Numbered from the stretch's first letter, positions 1-12,800 are shown. The stretch: 64,000 nucleotides of DNA from Ceratothoa steindachneri (GCA_963969495.1 OZ018338.1:51277973-51341972), one strand, 5' to 3'. Translations and numbers: made by a program. Notes: generated by a model from the letters alone, not told the origin.

Positions 1-585
1 TTTACATCTTAATAATGGTAATTTTGTGGATGCCTTCCTTGTATTATGCATGGCTCACTTAGTATTCAACTTTAGACAAAAGTCTGTCAAAAATTAAAAT
101 AAAATTCCCCAAAATATTTTATGGTATCATAAATTTTCGAAGGTTTAATTACATACAATTTTTGTAGCAATTATGTTGGCAGCAATAAAGCCTCATATAT
201 TTTATCGGTTAAATGGGAAGAAATAATACAAGGGAAAGTGTATTTACTATATTAATTAATTTGAAAAAAGAAGGAAAATTAACGATAAATCTTCGAAGGC
301 AACAATTTGAATTGCTTTTTTTAAAAAAGCGAAAAATAAATTGAAAATTGGCGGAAGAAGCCAAAGTTATTAAAATGGGAAATGCGACCCCCATTCGGAG
401 GGTGAGAGAGAAATGCTTATGTCCTAAATTTTTAAACTTATGTAGTCGGGCGTGTTACAAAATACTTCACGGGTTTGGTTTCTTAAGTGCAAAGATGGTA
501 ATCGATCTGAGAAGAGAAGGATTTAATGCACCCTTTTAAACTGTCAATATTTTATTTTATTTCTTATAGCTAATTGCATGCTCCG
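1..585. other. AT-rich intergenic stretch
   Basis: No gene, RNA or repeat could be supported. Two short overlapping reading frames on opposite strands (about 60 codons each) have low-complexity composition and no recognisable motif. Confidence 0.5.
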
Positions 586-1546
586 ATGGGTGGTCATTAA
601 GTTTTGTAATTCGGATATAAGGAAACGAGATATGAGGAAAAAGTGTTTTATTATTTTTAAATATAACTACCCTCGACTTCAATGCACTTGCGCCACTTGT
701 CCCTGAGGCTTCAAATTCCCGACAACCAGAAATCTCCCCACTTCTGTTCAATCCACTCCTGGACGGCGAGCTGGACATCTTCATCGTCCCAAACCGGCGT
801 CCATGCAGTGCAGCCTTGAGTTGGCAGAATAAAAAGTCGTCGCTAGGGGCCAGATCTGGATTGTAGGGGGGATGGTTGAGCCTCTCGAATTAGGATTCGC
901 GCAGGGCAACTTGTGCAACTTTGGTCTTGTGTACTTTGACGACGTTCAGGAGATCATGGGGCGTGAGGTTTCTAGGGAACCAACGGGTCCCTAGAAACCT
1001 CAAATTGTCAAATTGGCCGTGACAATTTGGTCATGGCCAAATTGTCGTGGATGATGTTGATAACACTTCCATGTGATATTCCAAGTTCTAGCTCGATTTC
1101 TTCGACCTGCACCCTTCGATTTTCGAGGATCATCCTCTCCACAAGGGGCACATTGTTCTCGTTGGTCATGTCTGACGGGCGTCCTAAACGGGGGTCATCT
1201 TCAAGGCACTCACGACCATGGCGGAACTCCCTATTCCAGCGAGGAATGGTTGCATAGGAGGAGGCGGTGTCGGTGTACACTGCAACCATGCGTTCATGGA
1301 TCTCTTTTGCATTTTTGCCTTCTTTGGTCAGAAATTGGATCACTGCGCGGTGCTAAACCTTCTCCATTGTTGAAAAATTTGTGACTGAAGACCTGCAATC
1401 GCTACTGCTTCTTAAATAAACGAGGCAGGAGCGTGCGACTATAGGTCCTGACTTGCCATAACATGTTCTAACATCCTTACAAACAGCCAACCTCCTTCCT
1501 CTGTTTTGCTCTACCGATTTTCAAAACTTATTGACCGCCCCTCATA
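586..1546 (-). mobile_element. Decayed mariner transposon with terminal inverted repeats
   Basis: The ends carry matching inverted repeats. 592-614 reads GGTCATTAAGTTTTG then TAATTCGG; the reverse complement of 1514-1536 reads GGTCAATAAGTTTTG then AAAATCGG (20 of 23 positions equal). Between them lies a mariner transposase relict on the minus strand. At about 0.95 kb the element is shorter than a full mariner (about 1.3 kb), which fits the central deletion seen in the transposase. Outer boundaries are approximate because no clean TA target duplication was identified. Confidence 0.85.
655..1367 (-). pseudogene. Mariner transposase pseudogene (central deletion)
   Basis: A cut-and-paste transposase of the mariner family in its normal place between the inverted repeats. 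From ATG at 1367 the minus strand reads MEKV, a stop, then an open stretch to 1008 with the paired helix-turn-helix region: 'IQFLTKEGKNAKEIHERMV', 'ARWNREF'-like 'PRWNREFRHGRECLEDD', the linker 'GRPSD', and 'ISHGSVINIIHD'. After a frame change come 'RWFPRNLTPHDLLNVVK', a stop after 'VALRES', then the third catalytic block 'HPPYNPDLAPSDDFLF', where the Asp of 'APSD' survives. The C-terminus ('VQLAVQEWIEQKWGDFWL', 'KWRKCIEVEGSYI') is in another frame. The stretch with the first two catalytic Asp residues is mostly missing, so the enzyme cannot be active. A domesticated SETMAR-like use is unlikely given the stops. Confidence 0.9.
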
Positions 1547-2056
1547 TGTGAGCAGGAGGGTATTTTTCAACTGAAAGAATAATTTTTATTTTAAAAAACA
1601 AATATGAATTGCTAAACAGATATTTGGGACTATGAATATTGAAGTTTTTTTGTCAAAGTTGCTCCAGCTAAACCTTCGGCTAAATAGTTTTCTTCAAGAA
1701 AGTTCAACGCCCATTTCCTCCCTAGGTTGAGTCAATCCAAGGGTGAAAAAAAAGTGAGAGATTTAAGAGATGCACAAAAAAACACCCGAGAGAGAGCACC
1801 AATTTCTCTTGGAGCACTGAGGTCCTGGGTCGTGCCGTCCTTCAAGGTTAAGTTAACTCTGATTCGTAGAAATATCTAAGCGTTTTATTAAATTTGTGGT
1901 TCACATTATTTCTCTGCGATGCATGGAATGCAATGTACCGAACCTCCGGTGTGGTCACTCCGAAGAATCGAGTGATCCAAGTAACAAAGTGTGAGTTACC
2001 AATTTTCTTCTTGTGCAGTACTGAATGCCGTAATAATGGAGTAAAGCACCTTAAAA
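1547..2056. other. Intergenic, nothing recognised
   Basis: AT-rich DNA without supported features. A 70-codon minus-strand frame (1848-2060) has no motif and runs into the repeat that follows. Confidence 0.5.
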
Positions 2057-3665
2057 ACAAGGTATGCTGACCAAAAAGTGGCGTACCCTTACTTATTCTG
2101 ATTTATGACCTTATTACCTTCAAAACCTTTAATAATTCCCGGAGTAACCTTGGGAGGACCTTAGTATAGCCCCATACATTAGCATAACATAGAAGAGAAT
2201 AGCCCATCCTAGCATAGCGTAGTATTGTATAGCATAGCATAGCCTAGTATAACCTAAGAAAACTAAACTTGCCTAGTATAGTAGAGCATAGCATAGTATA
2301 ACCTACCCTGTGTTAGCCTGCGCTGGGCCTAACCGAGCCTAGCTTAGTATAATCTGGCTAGCTTAGTATAACCGTGCTACTTTATCCTACCATAGCTTAG
2401 TATAGCTTAACCTATCGTATCCTAGTATAGCCTAGCCTAGCTTAGTAGACCCTCGTCTAACCTAGCATATTATAGTTTAGCCAAGCTTAGCCTAGCTTAG
2501 TATAGCCTTGCCTAGCGTAGCATTGCCTTGCGTAGTTTAGCTTACTATAGCGTAGCCTAGCCTAACCAGGTATAGCTTAGCATTGCATGCCAGAACCTAG
2601 CATAGCCTCACTTAGAGTAGCCTAGCCCAGTATAGTTAAGCTAGAATAGGCTACTATATCCTAGCCAATATATCTTTGCATACGATAGCCTAGCCTAACC
2701 TAGCATACTATAGGCTAGCTTTCTATAGCTTATCCTAGCATAACCAAACCTAACATAATATAGCCAAGCGTATGATAATATAGCCTAGGCTAATATCTCG
2801 TAGACTAGTAGAGCATACCATAGACTAGAATATCCTTGCATAGCTTGGACTATTATAGCCTTGGTAGCTAGCCTATCTTAGCCTAACATAGTATTACCTA
2901 GCATAGTAGAGCATAAAACCCCCTAGCCTAATATACTTAAACTACTATAGGAGGCAAAGTATAGCCCTATCTATTCTAGTATAGCTAAGCATAGCTAGCC
3001 TAGCCTAGTATAGTATAACCTACCCAAGCATTAACTATTCTAGACAAATATGCCCTATATACCCTAGTCAAGCATAGCTTAGCATTGTCTAGCCTAGCAT
3101 ACTATATGCTATCTTAGCATAGCATTTTATAGCCTAAATTAGCATAGCATATCTTACCCCTGTACACTATATCTTAGCTAGCTTAGCATAGTATAGACTA
3201 GCCTATCATAGCCTATTCTAGGCTTGCCTAGCAGAGTATAGCACATTATAGCCTAGTCTAGCAGAGTATAGGCCGAATAGTTATGATGTTATTGCCAAAA
3301 CAAAATAATTCCTAGGCTAACCATGGGAAGACTTTGACAATTATATCATTTGAAAGAGAATGTAAAACAATATAATGGTCTCAAATTTCGTTAGAATTGG
3401 CCAAATAGTTATGATATTATTGCCAAAACAATATAATTCCCGGGGTAACCTTGCGAATACTTTGACAATTATAGCATTCGAATGAGAATGTAAAACAACA
3501 TAAGTTTTTCAAACTACATTAGAATCTGCTCAATATTTATGATGTTATTACAAAAACAAAAGAAAAGCAAAACGGGTCCAACCGACCGATATAGTGAGAT
3601 GTAGAGCAGCTCGCGACTAGACTCTCATGCGACTAACGACTCAGGCACAACTTGTTTGATGTAGA
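2057..3665 (-). repeat. Dispersed repeat family R, copy A (with pentamer array)
   Basis: Inverse orientation relative to copies B, C and D. The low-coordinate end (AACAAGGTATGCTGACC, then 'cttattctgatttat') is the reverse complement of the high-coordinate ends of B (near 16850), C (near 57160) and D (near 58640), which read 'AATAAGTGAGAGCAC...AGCAGACCTTGTT' with small differences. The other end (3570-3600, GCAAAACGGGTCCAACCGACC) matches the start of C and D in reverse complement. Body: units of about 115-130 bp with 'AACATCATAACTATTCGGCC' and 'CTCCCAAGGTTAGCC' in reverse complement. The array at 2161-3275 sits inside one unit. No coding potential or transposase was seen, so this is a non-autonomous repeat of unknown class. 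Confidence 0.8.
2161..3275. repeat. Degenerate pentamer array (TAGCC/TAGCA/TAGTA)
   Basis: More than 1.1 kb of short imperfect units such as TAGCC, TAGCA, TAGTA and TAGCT in 'tagcctagcatagtatagc' order. There is no fixed higher-order unit that I could see. The array lies inside the family R repeat: 'GGGAGGACC' borders it on one side and 'GGCCGAATAGTTATGATG' on the other. Confidence 0.9.
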
Positions 3666-4242
3666 GAAAAGAGCAATGGTTTAAATATGGTAGGATAATA
3701 AATAATAAGTCTTTAAGGCATATGGTCACAGGAAATACTGCATTAATCATGCAAAAAAGCCAGATTTCATAGCCTCACTCCCACGAAAAACTTCAATCTT
3801 TAGACGTTAACCAAAATATCCAAATATTGTATTCCAATTCATGGCACATATCTATCATGTACACATACGAGTATGTGCATATCCAACATAAGTAATAACG
3901 TCGTTATAACTAATAGTTCAAAAGAAAACTCCATTTTCTTTCCTTGCTCATTTTATAAGAGTACTACATAAAAGACCACTTAACCTCTCGAAAGCCTCTG
4001 GACAACTGAGGTTGATTGCGGCTAGCAATGACATCACTTTTCTGTTGACTTAAGAACATCTAGCAACGAATATCTAAAACTTACCTTTTAGATAGGGGTT
4101 CATCTCATCATTCATAGGTTCGCCTTACCCCATATACTCCTAACAATGTTTGGGCCGTTAAAATTCTACTAATACCTACCCCTTCTTTAGTTACAAGATT
4201 GGTGTTTATGTGAAACTTGAACTTTCGAAAAGACAACGTTTA
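3666..4242. other. Intergenic, nothing recognised
   Basis: Mixed AT-rich sequence with no supported gene or repeat. Confidence 0.5.
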
Positions 4243-4902
4243 CCACGTTGGAATATTGCTTCACTTCTATTACTTCAAAATACCCTTGAACCATTTCTAG
4301 AAAAGGAGGTTCTTTACAGCAATATTAAGCGAAAAATAAATGGTTTGAAGGTAAATAAAAACATATTCCTACCAATAGATGTGGTACACTAAAGCAGACA
4401 TTTGAAATGGCCCAGCAAATGGTAAATCCAACATTGTCTATCTCCTCTAAATGACGATGCTCACTGATATAAGTTTAGCGTAGTTTTTCACCCATTGCTC
4501 AATAGTTATAATCGGATTTCTTCCACTTTTATTTTGAGAAGATTTTTATTAACTTATACTTGTCGCCCTGAACCACGTTGGAATATTGCTTCACTTCTAT
4601 TACTTCAAAATACCCTTGAACCATTTCTAGAAAAGGAGGTTCTTTACAGCAATATTAAGCAAAAAATAAATGGTTTGAAGGTAAATAAAAACATATTCCT
4701 ACCAATAGATGTGGTACACTAAAGCAGACATTTGAAATGGCCCAGCAAATGGTAAATCCAACATTGTCTATCTCCTCTAAATGACGATGCTCACTGATAT
4801 AAGTTTAGCGTAGTTTTTCACCCATTGCTCAATAGTTATAATCGGATTTCTTCCACTTTTATTTTGAGAAGATTTTTATTAACTTATACTTGTCGCCCTG
4901 AA
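4243..4902 (+). repeat. Near-perfect 330-bp direct tandem duplication
   Basis: Copy 1 spans 4243-4572 and copy 2 spans 4573-4902. Both begin CCACGTTGGAATATTGC and end in 'cttgtcgccctgaa'. The only difference noticed is one base near 4331/4661 ('AAGCGAAAAATAAA' against 'AAGCAAAAAATAAA'). Three short frames follow from the duplication, but none has recognisable content. It is either a very young duplication or an assembly artefact. Confidence 0.95.
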
Positions 4903-6200
<1,298 letters not shown>

Positions 6201-6274
6201 GACAACTCACAAAGTATGACGTAAGTAAGCAATAAATGCAACAAAGCCCACAGGGAAAAATAATACGAGGATTC

Positions 6275-6314
6275 CAAGTACTTTCGAACTTTATTTCGAG
6301 TTCTTTATCAAGGA
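6275..6314 (-). other. PLE-tail hairpin, hammerhead-like
   Basis: On the minus strand: 'CTTGATAAA', stem GAACT, loop CGAAATAA, stem AGTTC, then GAAAG. It lies between the PLE coding relict (higher coordinates) and the (TG)n/(TA)n array, so the order on its strand is coding, hairpin, TA array. The resemblance is to the CUGAUGA - helix II - GAAA part of a hammerhead ribozyme. Catalytic competence is unproven. Confidence 0.45.
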
Positions 6315-6329
6315 ATAACAGAAGTATTG

Positions 6330-7020
6330 AAAATTGTAATATTTATAAGGATGATACAGAAGAGAGGGAACGCCCACAAAAAAAGCAAAAAACAATCAAC
6401 AAAATGAAATAATATGAAATGGAAACTTTAGGAGGAGTAAAGATAAATACAAAACAAGATCATTAAATCAGGTAAATTCAAAAGACTAAACATCAACTGA
6501 CATGAGGATTAAAATACCGCCTAGGCAATTAAAGAGGGAGAAAATCTTAACGAGAGATTAACCCCAGAGATCAGGATCTAAAAACAAAGGTAAAATAAGT
6601 ACAAATGTTCTAAAGACTTGACTCAAGTGGAAATAAATACAGACAAAAACATAAGTCAACATAGATGCACACAAAATAAAATAAAATTGTTTATTACAAT
6701 TAATATAAATACTTAGTCTCAGATTAAAAGTTTCGACAGTACATTGTGAATATAATTTTAAAAATAACCATTAGGTTTATATAAGCCAGGACTTAAATTA
6801 AAATTTTGAAATTTACTAATAAAGTTTGATTCAATGATATTACGGGAAATTGTATCGTTATTATGACAGATGATTTTAGCAGAATTTTAATCAATATTGT
6901 GATTAAGATATGACGAATGAACATAAAATGAGCTGCTTTCTTCGCCACGACGGACATTATATTTGTGCCAATCAGGTAAATGTTTAAAAAAACTGAATTT
7001 TTCTGCATGTAAGCAGGAAA
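6330..7020 (-). pseudogene. Penelope-like element, GIY-YIG end and 3' tail (relict)
   Basis: The minus strand from about 7010 reads 'FFKHLPDWHKYNVRRGEES', then 'YVHSSYLNHNID', a stop, 'NSAKIICHNND', then 'RNIIESNFIS' and 'NFNLSPGLYK'. The order 'His/Asn - Lys-Ile-Ile - Arg-x-Ile-(I/V)-Glu - Ser - Asn-Leu-Ser-Pro-Gly' is that of the C-terminal part of PLE GIY-YIG endonucleases. It also parallels the better-preserved copy at 22666-23604 ('KRRIVESSLIS', 'NLNLSKGQF'). The catalytic GIY block and the reverse transcriptase were not found upstream. The 3' tail runs to the hairpin and the TA/TG array. Confidence 0.6.
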
Positions 7021-7049
7021 CTTCGAAAATAGTCTCGTTCACTTAATCA

Positions 7050-7150
7050 TGGTATGTACTTTTTAGTTCTAGGGACATAGCAAAAATCATGTTCAATATA
7101 TATATATATATATATTACAAAATAATGCCGTGCCCCCTCCTACTAAAACT
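7050..7150 (+). repeat. Short dispersed repeat with internal (TA)n, copy 1
   Basis: The core 'GGGACATAGCAAAAATCATG', then 'TTCAATATATATA...TTACAAAATAATGCCGTGCCC' and 'TACTAAAACT', recurs at 9055-9155 with scattered substitutions. Both copies keep a TA run of about 18 bp at the same internal position. No coding content or terminal repeats could be seen. Confidence 0.7.
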
Positions 7151-9054
7151 ATCCTTAAACAAGCGTCATTTCCTCGGTTATGCCACAAACACACTCAAAA
7201 CCCCTTCTTATCAACATCGCTTTAAAAGGAGAAAATTTAAGACCATCTTGAAAGTGTCAACAAACCTGAAGCAAACAACAAGACCAAAGAAATCTTGTTA
7301 CAGTAATTTAAAAATCTCTAAACGAACAAAATTTAAAACTCGAGGAAGTAATATGCCAGAACCAAACATGAAAACGAACGATTTATAACCCAATTATATA
7401 TAACTTAATTTAATAATTTACACATTTTTACTCAGTATCGAGAATGAAGTCACAGTTAACGGAGAGTTTATTTCATAAAAAATATATCATTCTTTACTGA
7501 CGAGACTGGTTTTGGAAATGACTGGTTTCAACCTCAGTCCATGAAGAATAACAAAAAGGGGCTATTAGTTTTGACCTTATATACCAGTTGTTATTTTTTA
7601 AATAAGAGAGCTAAATTAAATATAAAATAAAATAAAATATTAAAACAAAATTTGGGTTAGTAAAATACAATGTAGCGGATAATGATTACTAATAAGATAG
7701 GAAATTTCGTCCCATTAACCCTTTCTTTTCATACTTATATAGATTACCAGAAACCTTATTCATCCACTCAAATATTTTCTTATACCCTTTCGTATTATTA
7801 TCATTGTTATTATTATTATTATACCATATATTTTCTATCATTTTATTTACTAGGAAAAAACTTTATATAATCAAATGGAACAAAATAATTTAGGCACTTT
7901 AATAGTACTATATTTTAACTTAAGAAAAATTATGGTAATATTTCCTAAGATTTCTTAATAGTTTTAGAAAAACCATGTTTGTTACTTTAATTATTCAATT
8001 TATAAAAAAATGAACTTTTTGAGAAAAAATATTATTATCTAATCATATGATAATAGTAAAGTTTAGAAAAAGTTGAGAAAGTTGATTAAAATTAAGGGAT
8101 GGTGGTTAATTTTTTATAGGTTTTATCGAAGTTTTTCCTAAAATCGAGTTTCCATTTTAATCTTTTCCCTGAGGAAGAAAATAACTACTGGAAACTAAAA
8201 CCCAGTAAACCGAATGTAAATTATTAGAGCAAAGTTAGATCGAAAAAACAGGCCTGTGTGTGGTTTTTTCACTATTTCCAAAGAATTTCGATAAAGATTT
8301 TTTCTAGCCTTTATCACTAGAAAATATGCAGGGATCTGAAAAGTATAGAACAAAAGTATATTATTTGAAGATATTTACTAGAAACCTTCTAATATTTTAG
8401 ACCATATGTTCGTTCCCAGAGCCAGATAAGCAATAGGCCACATGTTGAACGTCTGCCTATGTAGTGCAAGCTCCTTCTATTAGGAGGAGTACTGCAGGTT
8501 CGCCTTTCTTTGTATATTATACTTTAATTTTCTTTTCCATCGATTAAAAGCTTCTTTTGAAAATAGGTTCAAAAGAAAGATGACAATATGAAGCTTTCTC
8601 AAATTATGAAGTCAAATGCCGCTTTCTTTCTAACTTTGGAAAGAAAAAACATTTCGAAGATATCCAAATTATGCGTATGATAGAAAACCACCTTAAAATG
8701 AACTAATTGAAGTAGGAATGAATTAAAAAAGAAATCAATTAAAGTAGGAATTAATTGAAGTAGGAATTTCAGATACACAAGAAGGAGGGGGGAGATCAAT
8801 ACTGACTGGATCATCCCTCCGCAACTCGTGCAGGTAGTGCAAAAATAATTAAAATGGCAGCAAACACAGTATTTATTAGTGAATAGATTGGATATTCGAT
8901 AGATTTATTTAAAACTTAATGATGAATGTTAAGCTTTCCATTTATTTCCTATTCTCATTATAGATTCAACTTTTTTTCGATTGTACTTAAAACGGTAGAA
9001 AATCACTTAATATTCATTAAAACTTTGTTCAGTTTCCCAGATCGGATTTTCGTA
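7151..9054. other. AT-rich stretch with a possible degraded PLE hairpin
   Basis: No gene supported; the 99-codon frame starting at 7089 has no recognisable domain. At 7514-7546 the minus strand folds as GACTG, loop AGGTTGAAAC, CAGTC, after 'CTTCATG', reminiscent of the PLE-tail hairpins but without a TA array nearby. Around 8700-8770 a phrase 'attgaagtaggaat' is repeated a few times. Confidence 0.4.
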
Positions 9055-9155
9055 TGTAATTTTTTAGTGTGAGGGCTATAGCAAAAGTCATTTTCAATAT
9101 ATATATATATATATATTACAAAATAAGGCCGTGCCCTCCAACTAAAACCTTTGTC
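9055..9155 (+). repeat. Short dispersed repeat with internal (TA)n, copy 2
   Basis: Same orientation as the copy at 7050-7150: 'GGGCTATAGCAAAAGTCAT', 'TTCAATATATA...', 'ATTACAAAATAAGGCCGTGCC', then 'AACTAAAAC'. Similarity covers roughly 100 bp. Confidence 0.7.
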
Positions 9156-9456
9156 TTGTCTCTCACTGGATAAAAACCTACACATTCGTTATTCCAAAGG
9201 CTTCTTGAATCAACCTTTTTGGAGTTGAGGATTGTAGCTCTGGCGATATGCGTCTTGGTCATATAAGCGATGAGCGCTTAATGACACAGGTTCAGATACA
9301 ACTTCTTTATTTATTTCCATATAACAATTAAAATAGTTTGTCCTATCTTTCCGTTCTCTACATCTCCCATTTTCCTTCTTAAGCTTTTATTGGTTCATGT
9401 GATATTCTCCTAAGTTTTTTTCCGGATTGTGTTACCGATTTCCATTTCCTTGGGCA

Positions 9457-9458
<2 letters not shown>

Positions 9459-9509
<51 letters not shown>
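9459..9509. repeat. (TA)n microsatellite
   Basis: Uninterrupted TA run. It directly borders the 219-bp tandem duplication that follows. Confidence 0.98.
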
Positions 9510-9510
<1 letters not shown>

Positions 9511-9512
<2 letters not shown>

Positions 9513-9925
9513 GCAGTTAATGTAGTGCCATTATTAGTCAACTGCTCTACTTCAGGTCCAGCGAGACACACTTCGTCCTCGAACTGGAAGACAGCACTCA
9601 GCCCATTTCAAAGAATCCTCTTTATGCTAGTCTCATTTACCGTCGTAGAAAACTGTTTTATTACTATAATCACAAAGTTATCTCAGCCAAATGCATTCGA
9701 GAGATGGAAAAAGTTCTAAGACAAATTGGTGCGGTTAATGTAGTGCCATTATTCGAGAACTGCTCTACTTCAGGTCCAGTGTGACACGCGTCGTCCTCGA
9801 ACTGGAAGACAGCACTCAGCGAATATTTCTACAGTGCCCCTAAACCACATTTCCATGTATTCCCTTTATGCTCGTCTCGTTTATCGTCGTATAAAACTGT
9901 TTTTATTAATATAATTTCCCTTAGC
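9511..9925 (+). repeat. Diverged direct duplication, unit about 219 bp
   Basis: 'TTAATGTAGTGCCATTATT' occurs near 9518 and again near 9735. Both are followed by 'AACTGCTCTACTTCAGGTCC', then 'CGTCCTCGAACTGGAAGAC', 'AGCACTCAGC', and further on 'CTTTATGCT(A/C)GTCTC' and 'AAAACTGTTTT'. The second copy is followed directly by the retrotransposon relict, so the unit may belong to that element or to its flank. Confidence 0.85.
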
Positions 9926-10560
9926 AAACGGGAGATTTTCCGCATCAGGGGCAGTGTCCGCGCATGAAGGGGCAAGAACGGAACGCAGCTCACTTATCGT
10001 AAACCTAGCGTTGAAGCAAATCAATTCTTTCTGAGGGTTGTCTCATACTTGGACGAGCATCATTGAAGCAAATGGCGTGCAAATGGCGAGACATTCTAAA
10101 AATAATTAGACTCACGGCGATAAAGTAGCCTGAGAAGAAATCAACGACTTCTTTAACCGACCTCACTCTTCTACTGTGACAGATAAATCAGTCATTTCCT
10201 GAAATGCAGACCACTACGCCCACTCTGAGCCCGAAAAAGGCGGTTTCTCAGCAGCAGTTAACCAAGAAATGATAGCTGAATTGGAAAGTGGTAACTACTG
10301 TCAAGGTCATCGATCACCTTTTAACCAAAATCAGGCTGTGCATCTGGGGAGCACAAAGATATATTGAGCAAAACACCTAGATGAGCGTGGCTTGGCCCTT
10401 TTGCACACTTAATATATGCCAGAAATCAGTCCAGCCATCAGGGAAGCCTGGCAAAGAAGATGAGGCCGGTCGACGGGAACATAAATTTGACCGCTATCGC
10501 GCTATGACTGTGCCATATACGTACCTATAATGTTTGGGGACTTCAGGTTGCTTTTTTCGT
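9926..10560 (-). mobile_element. Relict of the non-LTR retrotransposon found at 31-37 kb
   Basis: Blocks match the large element in the same order and orientation. 'ACCTAGCGTTGAAG' and 'CGCAGCTCACTTATCGTAAA' pair with 33320-33360 ('CGCAACTCACTCCCAGTAAA'). 'CGGCGATAAAGTAGCC' pairs with 33815. 'GCCATTTCCTGAAATGCAG'-like sequence occurs at 10190 and 33890. 'AATCAGGCTGTGCATCTGG' is shared at 10329 and 34007. The matched part corresponds to the endonuclease-reverse transcriptase linker of ORF2. No open frame is left. Confidence 0.8.
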
Positions 10561-12164
10561 TTTCAAATTTGACACACTCTAGGAGCGTCCTCCGGTGCCG
10601 GTGGAAAGCAGCGGAGTATGCCTCTTGCTACTTCTTCTTCCTTTTGTATTATGTTTTCTTTCCTTTTTGTTTGTTGTTTTTTGTTTACTCTCTATATTGT
10701 TTTGTTTTGTATTTTTTGTGTGATTTTTAATGTAAGTTATTAATAGGCTACAAGTTTATTGCGGCAACTAATAGCTTTGGTGGTAGTTGTTAGATGGACG
10801 CTTCTTAAGAAGAAAAAAAAATCCCGTCGGAACTTGGATAAAGTTGATACCTGGCTTGGCCTGTCTACCATATTTTTTGCGCAAAAATATTTCATTTTTT
10901 CATATATTTTTCATTTCATCTTTCTTCCTTCAAGATTCATCAAATTCAGAGACAATTTTGTAGGTCGGTTGCCAGGTATAAATTTCTATAGGTTTCGAAT
11001 TTTTATCATTTAATTTTCGACTAAGTTCTATGAGTTTGCTAAGTTCAGGTTCTCTGAGAAAGCTTGCATGATATTAAAACTTAATTATGGAGAATATAAT
11101 AAAAGTAAATTTGTTTCTAGTCTTTGTGAAATTAGGAAGGTAACAGTTTTGAGGATTAAAGTATTCTATTGGACAAGTTATGTAATTAAAATTTAGTTGG
11201 GGATGATTTTATCACCATACCATTAAGAATCAGGGTTTTAATGTTAATGTGAATCCAGGCAATAGACCATGAAGGCTAATAAAAATGTATATCCCCCATT
11301 CCTTGACACAGGTACAAGAACTTTGCAAATTAGATCATTTATGGATTAATTTTCATTATGCTACTTTCTTCCTTTCTGAAATTTAAGCATTAAATATTTA
11401 GGCAACTACGGGCATACTTGTCTTATTTGAAGTGAGGACGAATAAGTATATAATTATGATTTTCCGCTTAATTTCGTCTGCATTTACGTATGAATATATT
11501 TCGTCCAGATTTCTGTTTACAGGGTGCCATATCAAAGTCTTTTACGTCTCATATATGCATAGCCAATTTAAACGACTATTGGCAGCTCTAAATCAAAATA
11601 AATATAAAAATGGGTTGTAATTAAACAAAGTGAACATCAGATCTGTATATCTTTGAAACTTGTCCCAAAATATTGCTATTAGCACGATTCATCATTAATT
11701 ATGGAATCCAATTTTAAAATTGGGATGTGATTTGAAATGTAAGGCAATTATATTCGTAATCAAAAGTAAATTGCAGGAGATTTTAGCAAAGATAAACAGA
11801 AAAGATAAACAAGAATAATATAAAATGTTATTCGTTACCCGTTTACTGAAAGAGTTAATTATTGAATCCCATACTTCTGTAGTTTGGGGTATAAATAAGG
11901 AAACAGGTGTTTAATCAAGTTCTCAAGAGAATATATTTATAATATTGAAGTTTGCTAAAAAATATTTAGTGATTTATAATGATAAGGAGAGTCTCATAAT
12001 GTTTCTTAACTGAGGTTCATCATGATAGTGATAAATCTAAAAGTGAGGGGTACATAAGAGAGAATACTTTGGTCAGTAGAAAAGATTCTTGGATCTGAGA
12101 ATAGTTACTTAGGGTTGCTAGGAGAGAGAAAAGGAAAAGAACAGAAGAAATGATTTGATGGAGA
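10561..12164. other. Intergenic, nothing recognised
   Basis: AT-rich. Frames of 62-84 codons (10530-10730, 10759-11013, 11432-11620) are Phe/Tyr-rich low-complexity translations without motifs. Confidence 0.5.
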
Positions 12165-12800
12165 CAGGATTTAAGAAGAACAGAAGACTTTTATTGTTAG
12201 GAGAGTGGACGTCAGAAGTACGAAAACCCCATGTTGCTAGGAGAGAGTCACTAAGTCTCAAAGAATTCTCTCGGAACGATAGAGAAGAGAGTTCGATTAT
12301 AAGAGGAGAATATCTAGTTCAACAGAGGGGCCTACAGGGATACAAGAGAAGACTATATAGTTTCTAAGAGGCGACTACAGGGCTGCAGTATCAGAGTAAA
12401 TAGTTCCTCAGAGGAGAATACCGGGGTACAAGAGGAGAGTCTATACTTCCCTTAAGGAGACAAAAGGGTTACAAGAAGATAATATGTAGTTCCCCAGAAA
12501 GACAAGTTTGTACAAATGGAGAGTATATAGTTGCCCAGAGAAGAATGCAGGGATAAAAGAGGAGAGTATAAAGTTTGCTAGAAACGACTACAGGGAACAA
12601 GAAAAGAGTGTGCATTTCCGTAGAGGATACTACATGGATAAAAGAAGATAGTATGTCGTTCCCCAGAAGAAACTACAGTTGTACTCTTGTACTCTTGTAC
12701 AAGAGTACAAGAGTAGAATATGCAGTGCCCAGACGAAACTACAAGGATATAAGAGGAAAGTATGAAGTTCGCAAGATGACACAACAGGGGAAGAAGAGTA
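12165..12800 (+). repeat. Degenerate minisatellite, unit about 42 bp
   Basis: At least ten imperfect units follow the pattern 'AGAGGAGAGTATATAGTT', then 'CC(C)CAGAG', then 'GACTACAGGGATACA' with variants. Starts are clear near 12300, 12343, 12423, 12550 and 12594. The frames running through it (such as 12575-12835) are repeat translations, not a recognised protein. Confidence 0.85.
12682..12715. repeat. Perfect 34-bp palindrome
   Basis: TACTCTTGTACTCTTGT is followed directly by its exact reverse complement, with no spacer. It is also an internal doubling of 'TACTCTTG'. It lies in one unit of the minisatellite and probably arose from that array. Confidence 0.95.

Noticed and set aside
655..1367. 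SETMAR-like domesticated transposase
   Set aside because: In-frame stops, frame changes and a central deletion rule out a maintained protein; no SET domain nearby.
2161..3275. Telomere-like sequence (CCTAA/TTAGG)
   Set aside because: Units vary among TAGCC, TAGCA and TAGTA without a run of exact TTAGG. The array is embedded in a dispersed repeat with matching copies elsewhere.
4243..4902. LTR pair of a retroelement
   Set aside because: The copies are directly adjacent with no internal region, so this is a simple tandem duplication.
12165..12800. CRISPR array
   Set aside because: Units diverge throughout with no constant repeat and unique spacer pattern, and the DNA is eukaryotic in character.
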